DNA from: Microbotryomycetes sp. JL201
Lineage: Eukaryota > Basidiomycota > Microbotryomycetes
NCBI GenBank assembly: GCA_033819885.1
Contig: JAQYUZ010000038.1
Span: 3,735 to 67,734 of the forward strand
Reading direction: 5' to 3'
Length of the DNA: 64,000 bases
A program made the translations under genes and the position numbers. Positions 1 to 8,454 of the stretch are shown one piece after another. Positions within the stretch are counted from its first letter, which is position 1. The number at the start of each line of letters is the position of its first letter. The notes below the pieces were generated by a model, which searched no databases, was not told the DNA's origin, and worked only from the letters and a program-made list of their open reading frames with translations.

Positions 1-625
1 GCGTGAGCGTTTTTTGTAATCGTTGATCGCGCAATCAGCGCTGATCGACAAGTCGGCCAAATCAGGACACGAGCATGCATTAGCGGGCTCGAGATGATGA
101 TTATACTCATACGGATTGGCCTTGCCGCTGAATAGCCCTCATATCATGCAGGCCCGACGTGAATCTGGTTTGGCCACCCGAGCGCGGCAGTTAAAGCGCA
201 CGTTGCACGCGAGTACGGCCTCTTGCAGCACGCGATGGCCATGGCGTGATAGGTTAACATTCAATCAATGCATTTCGGCGTGTGAGCCCTTGAACCGGCG
301 TGAGCGTTTTTTGTAATCGTTGATCGCGCAATCAGCGCTGATCGACAAGTCGGCCAAATCAGGACACGAGCATGTAATAGCGGGCTCGAGATGATGATTA
401 TACTCATACGGATTGGCCCTGCCGCTGAATAGCCCTCATATCATGCAGGCCCGACGTGAATCTGGTTTGGCCACTCGAGCGCGGCAGTTAAACCGCGCGT
501 TGCACGCCAGTACGGCCTCTTGCAGCACGCGACTGCCAAGGCGACATAGAGTAACATTCATGCAATGCATTTCGGCGTGGGAGCCCTTGAAACGGCGTGA
601 GCGTTTCTCGTAATCGGGGATCGCG
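1..625. repeat. 297-bp tandem repeat array (two units plus a truncated third)
   Basis: The sequence GCGTGAGCGTTTT begins at position 1 and again at 298, and a close variant begins at 595, so the period is exactly 297 bp. Units one and two are about 93% identical by eye (roughly 20 substitutions, no indels). The third copy matches for about 30 bp and then diverges. Position 1 already lies inside a unit, so the array must continue beyond the left edge. Each unit holds an open frame of about 66 codons beginning at equivalent positions (116 and 413), but this is simply carried by the repeat and looks like no known protein. Satellite-like repeats of this size are common in subtelomeric or pericentromeric fungal DNA; which applies here cannot be told. 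Confidence 0.9.
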
Positions 626-2233
626 CGAGCGGAGCGCAAAGGTTTCTACCTTTTGCCTGCGCTGGCCGTGCGACACTGTCCTGACAGGCACTCTGCAGGG
701 TTCCAAAAATACTCATGAAGGTGTGCCGTAGAGTCACGGCAAGATGTGCTGCAGGATGTACCGAGAACTGCGACGAGCTCCCATTGTGCACGTCATGCAC
801 TGCGCGTGCCCATTCCAGCCAACAATTACAGCTTCTGGCACTATAGTGTACAACATTTCGGCCCTAGCTGCGTGGGAGCATACACATGGCGTCTACAACG
901 GACGGTGGCGTGCACTCGAGGCGCGCTGTAGCGCTCGCCGGAGCGCCCGCCCGTCGCTCACATAGCGCGCCATGTCAACATCTACCCACTCAAGATCTGT
1001 GCCAAATATCAGGCGAGGTTAGGCAGGTTTGTCGCGCGCACGCGCCCGATTTCCAAAAAAACGGTTCGGGGCGCGCCGAGCTGTACCGGAGCAGGCTCCC
1101 GCCCTGAAACGTGCGCCGCCGTGTCGTCGGCAACGTACATGACACGTGCGACACGGTGCAGGGTTCCATAGCTGTGCACAAGACCGACCTGACACGTCCT
1201 GGGGCCGCTTCGCGGCCCCAGAACGTTAGCTCATTACTCTGCTGCTGCCTTGGCTTGTGCCTCTGCTTAAAACTTTTTTGCTTGCTCTGCTTCTGCTATG
1301 CGCTTCAGCACTTGCAGTGTACTTGTCAGCCTGTTTGACAAGGTCTGTTGCCAGCTGGCTGCCACTTGGACTGCCTGCCCTGGTGCTGGACACTTGCTTG
1401 CTGGCACTTGTCTGCTGCTGCTGTCTGGCACGCCCTCAAGCGCCGACAAGTACGTCTGCTTGACTGCTTGTTTGTACACTCTGCTGCTTCAGTCACAACA
1501 CTGTGCAACAAGCTTGCCACTCGCCTGCTGAGCTCTTTTTTCTGCTCTAGTGTCTGACCTGATGCAGTTGGCATTGGAAATCAAGGTTTCCGTTCTAATC
1601 AACCGTATTTTCACTGTGCCTGATACTGTGGTACACTGCCTCCCTGTTCAAAGTGGCATCTTGCCTGGCCTTGTGGCTATTGTCAGCACTGGCATCTGTC
1701 CCTGACAAGCTGTCGCTGCTTCCACCCTGCACGGGTTGTCACACGTACAAGTGCTCACGCAAGCAACGTAGAGCGTGGCTGTTTGCGTCGCAAACCGGTT
1801 GCAAGTTGGGGAGACGTTGCCGTAGTGGGCGCTGACTTGGCCACCCTTTCCTAACCTGTCCATGCTCTGCCGGTTACGAACCGTATTCACATGCTCCATA
1901 TGTAGCCCAGCGCGGGTCTGCGCTGGCGCTAGCACTTGCCCATAGCGACATCGTGGCCATTTTGTGCCACGCCGAGGGGCCCGAGCTCAGAGACTTTGCG
2001 CCAAAAAAGTGCTCGACCGACACAGTCATTATCCATGCGCGCGCGCACGGCCATGCAGTATGGATTGTCGAGCAATACATTGCAACGGGCAAGTGCAGGC
2101 ATGGCTTGCAACAAACATGCCAAAGCGCAGAATCGTTCAATAGTCGCTACCGACGATTTTGCGTCACAAAGAAGAATTGCATACCACGTTAGAACATGAC
2201 TTGCTGTTGCTCCATTCCGTGTCAGCCTTCGTT
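626..2233. other. gene-poor flank with possible decayed coding sequence
   Basis: No confident gene. From about 1222 to 1560 the + strand is rich in CTG/CTT/TTG, so the - strand reads as Ala/Gln/Lys/Glu-rich helical peptide in shifting frames (for example RIAEAEQAKKF, then a stop, then AEAQAKAAAE). On the + strand, one frame is open from 1599 to 2192 apart from a single TGA at 1833-1835. Its first half is hydrophobic, then Cys-rich, and its second half has further Cys residues and ends in KKNCIPR at 2192. That frame has no ATG at a useful position. A possible intron (GTAGTG near 1813 to TATGTAG near 1905) would remove the TGA. This could be a spliced small secreted Cys-rich protein, a pseudogene, or chance; I favour decay or chance. 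Confidence 0.3.
1199..1221. repeat. perfect GC-rich inverted repeat (hairpin)
   Basis: Two 10-base arms, CTGGGGCCGC at 1199-1208 and its exact reverse complement at 1212-1221, flank a 3-base TTC loop. It lies between the tandem repeat region and a pyrimidine-skewed tract, with no convincing gene on either side. It could be a transcription end, a remnant of a small element end, or chance in GC-rich DNA. Confidence 0.8.
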
Positions 2234-4892
2234 TCAGTCGTCTTGCGTGTCGTGTTGCGATGTAGGGCTAGGAGAGACGGCGCCGTCACCTGGCAATGCA
2301 TTCCCTGTTTTGATCCTCACTGTTTCAAACACTCTGCCAAACAGTTGCATGTTAGCAGACGCAGTCCAGCAGCACGGCATGCAACGCACTTGAGCAACTT
2401 GCGACGAGCGCCAAGAGCCGACACGCCAATCTGGTCGAGCGCAGCGTCATCCAACTTGATCATGTCTTGCCACGTCGACTTTTCAAAGTTGGGCGTATAC
2501 TTGTGCAACCTGAGTGAGCGCAGCCAAGCCGGAACATCCTCGAGCAAGGCCATATCGAGCGGCTCGTCTGGATTAGCCCCGGAACCCGCACCCGTGTTCA
2601 AGTTGACCTTGTTTGAATTGTGATACGGGCTGTACATGCCATTGTTGGGGCCGCCAGGCGACCTGTCGCTAGCACGAGGTGAACGTCGCGGAGAGGTTGG
2701 TCCATCTGTAGATAGTAGTGTCAAATGGACGACATTCAATACGCAAACGTTCAACTGACGCATCCCGAGGCCTACGCCAACGTTGCCGCCAAATCCAATG
2801 CCCATACCGCCGCCCAGATTGTTGTTCAAGCCGGCGCCGAGACGGCCTGGGCTCAGGAGCTGCTGCTGCTGCTGCAGACCAAAAAGTTGTACGGGTGACA
2901 GGTTGAGGCCTGAGCGGAACCAATGTCAGCCGGCGCAAACATAAGAAGGTGAGGGCGACATACCAGCAGCCGCCATTGAATTGTTAAGCTGCTGCTGCTG
3001 CTGCAACACTTGCTGCTGCAGCGCGACGAGACTGGCCAGTTGAGCATTCGCGTTCAGGGCCGACACGTTGAGGGCACCCGTGTTGGCTGCCGCCGCTGCC
3101 GCCGCGAACTGGTCACGCTCGCTCGACATGGAACCAAGGCCACTAGGCGAGTTTAAACCGTTGCGCCAGTTCTGCTGCGCCGCCATGGCAGTCTGTTGCA
3201 AGCCGGGCGAATTGAGCGAGCCGTTCGGATGGCGTTGCGACGACGTCGACGGCAAACTGCCGAGACCCAGGTTGATGGCGTTCTGCTGCATAGTTGACAG
3301 CTGAGCACGACGCAACGAGTCTTGCTGCTGTCGACGCTCTTCTTCATACATGCCGCCGAGAGCGCCCCCGCCAAATGCGCCGGCTCCGATCCTCGCGCTG
3401 CGACGAAACTTGCGGGCGTCATCGAGCACAATGCCAGACGAACCCACGCCAGGAGACGACGGCGACCACGTATTTAGGCGACTGTTTGTCTGTTCGAGGC
3501 CGGGCGAGCGCAGACTGTCGCCGTAATCCCCCTGCGGCATCGTCGAGCCAGGTTCGGCGCCATTTTTGCCAGCAAACATGGGCACAAGTGGCGTGTTGAC
3601 CATACTCGCCCAACTGCCGCCGGGCATCGGAGACATTTGGTCAAAGTCGAGGCCAGGCGATCGCAAAAACGAGGCAGTCGATGAAGGCCCAGTCGAGCGC
3701 GACAAGTGTTGATTTGACGAGGTCCGAACTGCGCGTTCAGCGAAAACATGAGTCTAGCACATGCACACGTGCGCAAGCACGACTCACGACTCTTGTCTGC
3801 CTCGGGTTCAGTGCTGCGCGGGCGTGCGCCCGGACTGGGGCTACGTCTTTCAACCAACGTCTCTCTTTCGCTCCACAGCGGACTCTTGTCGACTAACAAG
3901 GCGTTTGCGGGGTGCAAATTTGCGGGCGCAGACGTCCTGGAACTGGCCTTGAGTTTGGCGCGTTGGTTTGCCAATGTTGAAGCGGCCGGTCCGTCGTCCA
4001 TTGTGCTCGTTACGGGCGACGGGGGCGAGGCTCGAGAATTGTCGAGCGTCGCCGTATGCGGCGATAAGTACGTCTCTGATTGCCCGAGCGATTGTCGAGC
4101 AAACTGTCGAACGATAGGCGATGCCGGCGACCTAAGGCCGAGAGACGCGAGCTTTGCTTCCATCTGTGCCTCGAGAGAAACTGCGACAGAAGGATCATTA
4201 AGATGGAGTCAATTGAGGCGCACGCCGACTCACGTTGCGATGGATTAGCCGGGCTCATGAGCGCATTCTGAGTCGGGTCACTCCTGGCCATTTGTTGCAG
4301 GACCGTAATGAAAAATCTGACTTGAACCTGGGTGCTACTCTGCAAAAGCGAGTACAGCGCGGCAGTGCGCTCTGCTTCACTCAGTACACGGAACCATTGC
4401 TCGATCGCCGTAAGCTCTTCTTTAAAGTTGGCATCTAGTGACGCGGCGGCCATGTCCTCCAGCGTCTGCTCGTACTGCTGCAAGTCTTCGAACCAGCGGT
4501 CGATGGCTGTAACAAGTTGGTGCGATGAGCTCGGTTGAGCGCGGGCGGGAACACTTATCTTACCTTCAGCTGAGCGAGCGCGAGCGAGTGCACGCCGACT
4601 GTCAGTGCTTTTCGCGGCGGGCTGGGCACCATTGAAACTCACTCTCTGTCGTGCGCTTGTTGTGCTGCTGAGAGGATGGTCGCGCTTGCTGCAGCAGGTC
4701 CGACGTCGGACGCGCGCCGAAGCGGCCAGGCGCGCGCGGACTGTTTGACCGCGACGACGAGTCGCCATTGTTGAGGACAGGCGATGTGCGGCTGAGCATC
4801 GGCGGCTGCTGCTGCTGGCCTAGTTGACTGGGGTCGAGCGAGGCGCGTGCGCCGGTCGCGTCGGACGAGGTCGTCTTGTACGCGTCTGACAT
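2234..4892 (-). CDS. VTS1: Vts1/Smaug-type SAM-domain RNA-binding protein
   Basis: Vts1 binds Smaug-recognition hairpins in mRNAs through a SAM domain and recruits deadenylases. The start is the ATG at 4892 ([11 protein letters not shown]). The conserved N-terminal region follows after two short introns ([19 protein letters not shown] and [20 protein letters not shown], typical of fungal Vts1). A long Ser/Gln-rich middle contains [20 protein letters not shown], also characteristic, plus poly-Gln runs and a poly-Ala run. The C-terminal SAM domain reads [20 protein letters not shown] through [14 protein letters not shown] last intron (about 2342-2395) joins KLLK to [10 protein letters not shown] and the stop at 2234. 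At least six introns are inferred. CAG-type repeats inside the gene encode the Gln runs. COA6 lies upstream on the same strand. Confidence 0.93.
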
Positions 4893-5107
4893 GCCGTACG
4901 ATGCTCAAGGGAGGCTACACGCGGCGAAAGAAAGCGACCTGCGAAAGGGAGCGACCTGCGCCCGTTCGACCAGCGATGGAAGAGAGCACAATCCGACGCG
5001 CAGGCACGCGCCTTTTCGCCCGAATCCCGTGCTCCCTCGACTACATATTCAATACAAAAAGGATGCGCGCCGCACAATCATTACAAAAACGGAACACGCG
5101 CATGACA

Positions 5108-5467
5108 TTACTTTTGCTGCTCTTGTTCTCGTGCGCGCTGTTCCATCATGTCTTGGCGGATCTGCAGCACTCGTCGCTTGTTGAAATAGTCGACCTGCAC
5201 AAGTCATCGTCAGAATCGCGACGCTCACGTGTGCTGCACTGTACTGACCCAGCTTGCGGCGCAATGCTTCCGGTACTGCGCATCCTCGCCTGCACACGCG
5301 CCCTGCGCCTGCTGACCGGGAACCTTTGTATCGTTGCGGTCCAAACATTTAAAAAACTCATCGCGTGCCTGCCAGCATTGCTCGCGCTGCCGTCGATCAG
5401 GCACGGAGCCCGCGTCGCCACCACTAGCCTTTGCATCATCGCCACCAGACGAGCCAAACCAACCCAT
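5108..5467 (-). CDS. COA6: COA6, cytochrome c oxidase assembly factor (twin CX9C/CX10C)
   Basis: COA6 is a small intermembrane-space protein needed to deliver copper to the Cu-A site of Cox2. Two exons (5467-5249 and 5194-5108, GT-AG intron of 54 nt) give 101 residues. The Cys pairs are C31/C41 (CX9C, in CWQARDEFFKC) and C58/C69 (CX10C, in CAGEDAQYRKHC), the exact COA6 spacing that separates it from ordinary Cox6b. The tail is WVDYFNKRRVLQIRQDMMEQ. The start at 5467 (MGWFGSSGGDD) fits the family. The frame stays open about 49 codons upstream, but that extension is not family-like. The gene is head-to-head with the MAT2B-type gene across 113 bp. Confidence 0.92.
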
Positions 5468-5580
5468 AACTGCCGGTGTCTTTCTTGGCTGGGATCGCAC
5501 CCGAGATGTGCCGAGGAGAAGAGTGGTGCGAAAGCTGCAACGCTGACTCTCGACGTCATTTCCTGCCACCACCTCCAAGA
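5468..5580. promoter_or_regulatory. short bidirectional promoter, COA6 / MAT2B-like
   Basis: Only 113 bp separate the two divergent start codons, so both promoters and 5' leaders must overlap here. I see no obvious TATA element or named operator. Assignment rests on gene orientation alone. Confidence 0.5.
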
Positions 5581-6992
5581 ATGTCCCGGCCGCGGGTCGT
5601 AGTGACAGGCGCATCAGTCAGCTTGACGTCGAGCTATGCGATGCTGTGCATCGCGGCTGACCCCACGCTGGCGCCGTATAGGGCTTACTCGGCCGAGCCG
5701 TCGTTCATGCGTTCAAGCAACGCGGTTGGCAAGGTACACAGCCGTCCTGATCGTGGAACTGCTTGCTCGACCTGACAACGCCGATACAGTACAAGGACTT
5801 GGGTTTTCGCGTGCGGACGGAAACGAACTGGTCAAGGTCAGCATGTTGGCTTCTTGCGTAGGATTGCCGCTCAAGTAAAGGCACCCCAGGTCGACCTCCA
5901 CGACAGAGACGCCGTCAAGCAACTCCTGGCATCTTTCACACCGGACGGTCAGTCCAAGCCCATCGCTCGCCACTCACTCGTGCTAACGTTGGCCTGCAGT
6001 CATGATCCATTGTGCGGCAGAGCGACGTCCTGATGTTGCCGAAAAAAATCCCGAGGCAGCAGAAAGGGTCAGTTTCTACCCGCACTCGATTCACAGTCAC
6101 TGACCGTTCTATCGCTCGTCCAGCTCAACGTTGGCGTGCCAAAGATGCTCGCCGAGCTTTCTGTAGATCCAACACATCCCTTCTCATTGATTTACATCTC
6201 GACAGACTATGTGTTTGATGGTCAGAACCCGCCGGATGGCGGTTATACATCTCAGTCGCTCACCGGACCCACAAACGCGTACGCCAAAGCCAAGCTAGGA
6301 GGCGAACGTGCAATTTTGTCAGCCCGTCGGGACAAAGGCAGCAAAGCCGCAGTTTTGCGCGTTCCAGTCTTGTTCGTCGACCCCGCCGCCCTTTTGAACG
6401 ACATCGTGTGAGCGTATTTGACAATGTCACTTGCAGGTACGGTCAAGTCACGTCTAACGACGAATCTGCTATCAACATTCTCGTCGATTCTGTGCGCAAG
6501 GCGGCAGCCGGCGAGAAAGTCAAAATGGACGATTGGGCTCTGCGGCGCCCGACCAACGTTGCCGATGTCGCGCGAGTTTTAGTCGACTTGTCGGGTCCGT
6601 CTTGTCTCTATGACGAATCTCCATTTCTGACACTCCGTTGTGCTCCCAGACAAGGCGCTCTCATCGTCGCTGCCCGAGATTGTCCACTTTTCATACCAGC
6701 CCTCGTTAACAAAGTACGACATCAGCAAAATTTTTGCGTCACTGCATCAACCGCCCCTTTCTCAAGATATGATCGCGCAAAACCTTGTCCCGGTGTCCAC
6801 AGCGCCTGGCCCAGGAGAGACGATCCGACCAAGAGACTGCTGGTTGAGTAATGTGAGTATGAGACCGCCAAATCAACCATTGTTTTGACGACGCGCAAGC
6901 AGGCCGAGCTGGAAGCGTTGGGGGTCGACACGTCGGCGGTCGATTTTGAAGCATGGTGGCGAGATTGGTTTGAGCGCAACAAGTCCAGCTAG
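5581..6992 (+). CDS. MAT2B/RmlD-type extended SDR (methionine adenosyltransferase regulatory subunit-like)
   Basis: Exon 1 (5581-5616) encodes MSRPRVVVTGAS and joins exon 2 at 5682 to give the Rossmann motif TGASGLLGRAVVHAFKQRGW. Further exons give VDLHDRDAV, VMIHCAAERRPDVAEKNPEA, then ISTDYVFDGQNPP with the SDR YxxxK site in NAYAKAKLGGE, then VLRVPVLYG across a GTTCGT-AG intron, and MDDWALRRPTNVADVARVL. The C-terminus is AWWRDWFERNKSS, stop at 6990-6992. The CAAERRPD, DYVFDG and RVPVLYG motifs match the MAT2B branch of the RmlD superfamily better than bacterial dTDP-rhamnose reductases. In animals MAT2B regulates S-adenosylmethionine synthesis; its role in fungi is poorly known, so function is inferred. 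About eight exons. Confidence 0.85.
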
Positions 6993-7027
6993 TAATGACA
7001 ACAAAAGACGAGATGCACAAAGGGTTC

Positions 7028-8080
7028 TCAAACAAACACGACAATGAAGAGCAGTATACACAGAACAATGGTCAGAATCAGCACGAGCCACGACGACGGT
7101 GAACCTGCAGAACAAATCAGTGCGCGCAGGTCAGCAACTTGCTCACGTTTGCCCTTGCGTTGCACTCGCTTTTGTTATCGTCAATAAACTTGTTCATTCT
7201 CCGTTGTGCCTTTTCCAGTCTGTTTCCTGTACTGTCCACGTGCCCATCAATGTCCTCGAGCAGCCTGTGCGTTGCCCGTAAGCGAGAGCAAAGTTCACGA
7301 GTTTCAAAACAGCTTACCTGTTCTGGTCGTACACCTCTCTGCCGACAACCTTGGCTTGCTCTCGGAGCATCTCGACCGTGCCCGAAATATCAGTCAAGGT
7401 GCGATCTTGTTGCTCGAGCAAGAGCTGTGCGTTCAAGAGTTAGCTACAGCACGCGTTTGTCGCGCCTCGACTCGCAGTTTGGTGTTGCATCTCGTATGCC
7501 GCTTCCGGGTCCTGCAGGTCGTTCACGTCGTCCACAGAATTCGAATACGTTCGATTGCCACCCTGAATGGGGCATCTTTCAACACGGTAGCAGCACGCAG
7601 CACTGGCAACATGTGCTCACGGTAGTATTCTGTCTCTGACTCGGCAAAGCTTGGCGAACAGACTGCAGTGAACCAGGGCGAGTAAGCTCGAGCTATAAGT
7701 CCCCGGTCGCTGCGACGGACTGCGACCTGCTGCTTAACCCTGTCAACAAACTGTCTGCGTTGCTTGACCTGTTGATTCGTGATGCCTAGCCTGTGTGCTA
7801 CGCCTGGCTCTTCGACGGCCGCGACACTCTCGTCGAGCTCTTCCAAGTCGCCTTCGATGGCAGACAGAGTCGCTTTGACTTCATCGAGTGCCCATTGTAC
7901 TTCTTGTGATGTTTGAGACGTAGAAGAGCGCTGCAGGCGCGTGTACGACGAGTAGAGCGTCTCGAGCGACTGCAGCGTCGCCTCGACTTCACTGCAGGCA
8001 GCCTTGGGTCAGTCTTGCTCGTCGTCTGATCCGACTCCTCACCTTTTGACTTCGTAGTACGGGTCCGCGCTCGACGTCAT
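7028..8080 (-). CDS. TLG1: Tlg1/syntaxin-6-type Qc-SNARE
   Basis: This is a t-SNARE of endosome-to-Golgi traffic. The start at 8080 (MTSSADPYYEVK) leads into a syntaxin-6 N-terminal helical domain (EVEATLQSLETLYSSYTRLQ, then LEELDESVAAVE). A linker follows, then the Qc-SNARE helix (LLLEQQDRTLTDISGTVEML, then EQAKVVGREVYDQNR, then LLEDIDGHVDSTGNRLEKAQ), and a C-terminal membrane anchor SSWLVLILTIVLCILLFIVV ending FV at the stop (7028). The intron just before LLLEQQ (7425-7475) keeps frame only if it begins with GC (GCGAGT). The gene is divergent from SMC1 with 374 bp between the starts. Confidence 0.9.
7425..7475 (-). other. GC-AG intron in TLG1
   Basis: On the - strand exon sequence ...CACCAAACT is followed by GCGAGTCGAGG and the intron ends ACGCACAG before CTCTTGCTCGAG. 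Removal of 51 nt joins AYEMQHQT to LLLEQQDRT in phase 0, restoring the SNARE heptads. GT dinucleotides nearby give the wrong phase with this acceptor. Confidence 0.65.
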
Positions 8081-8454
8081 GGCGCCTGTGTGGCCCGAGC
8101 GGCCAGAGTCCGAATAACCCCGTGCCCTGTGTTTACAAGGCATTGTAACGCGCGTCGAGCAGGGATACGTAATTGAACATATTCAAGCTCAGATGCTATA
8201 TGTATCTAGTCCAAATTTGTGATTCCCGAATTTCGCCGCCGCGTCAAATTGCGCGCGCGCCAACGCGTCGCAACGCGTCGTTTGCCCTGCCAACTCCAAG
8301 GAGCCTCCCTTGCGCTTGCACGCGCTCGCATTCTTTCTGGCACAAACGACGCGTCCAGCCAAGGCATCTCTCTCGCGCGCAGATCTCTATCGACTCGGGC
8401 CGCACCTGCGCGCGTACGCGAATTTGTGTGCGCCGCGCCCCACGCTCAGCCACG
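8081..8454. promoter_or_regulatory. divergent TLG1/SMC1 promoter with three MCB (ACGCGT) boxes
   Basis: ACGCGT occurs at 8263-8268, 8273-8278 and 8349-8354. The first two sit in a direct repeat of CAACGCGTCG, and all three lie within 200 bp upstream of the SMC1 ATG. In ascomycete yeasts ACGCGT is the MBF (Mbp1/Swi6) site that drives G1/S expression of replication and cohesion genes. Its use here is inference from position and clustering. The rest of the interval shows no recognisable gene. Confidence 0.65.

Noticed and set aside
116-613. Two 66-codon frames with the same start in successive repeat units
   Set aside because: They are carried by the 297-bp repeat; no splice signals, no conserved composition, and the frame differs at many codons between units.
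2159-2623. 154-codon + strand frame
   Set aside because: It is antisense to the last exons of VTS1, whose SAM domain is unmistakable.
2860-3020. CTG/CAG runs as microsatellites
   Set aside because: They encode the Gln runs of VTS1 and are ordinary for this protein.
5467-5614. N-terminal extension of COA6 by 49 codons
   Set aside because: Unlike COA6 proteins, overlaps the start of the divergent gene, and the internal ATG gives the normal length.
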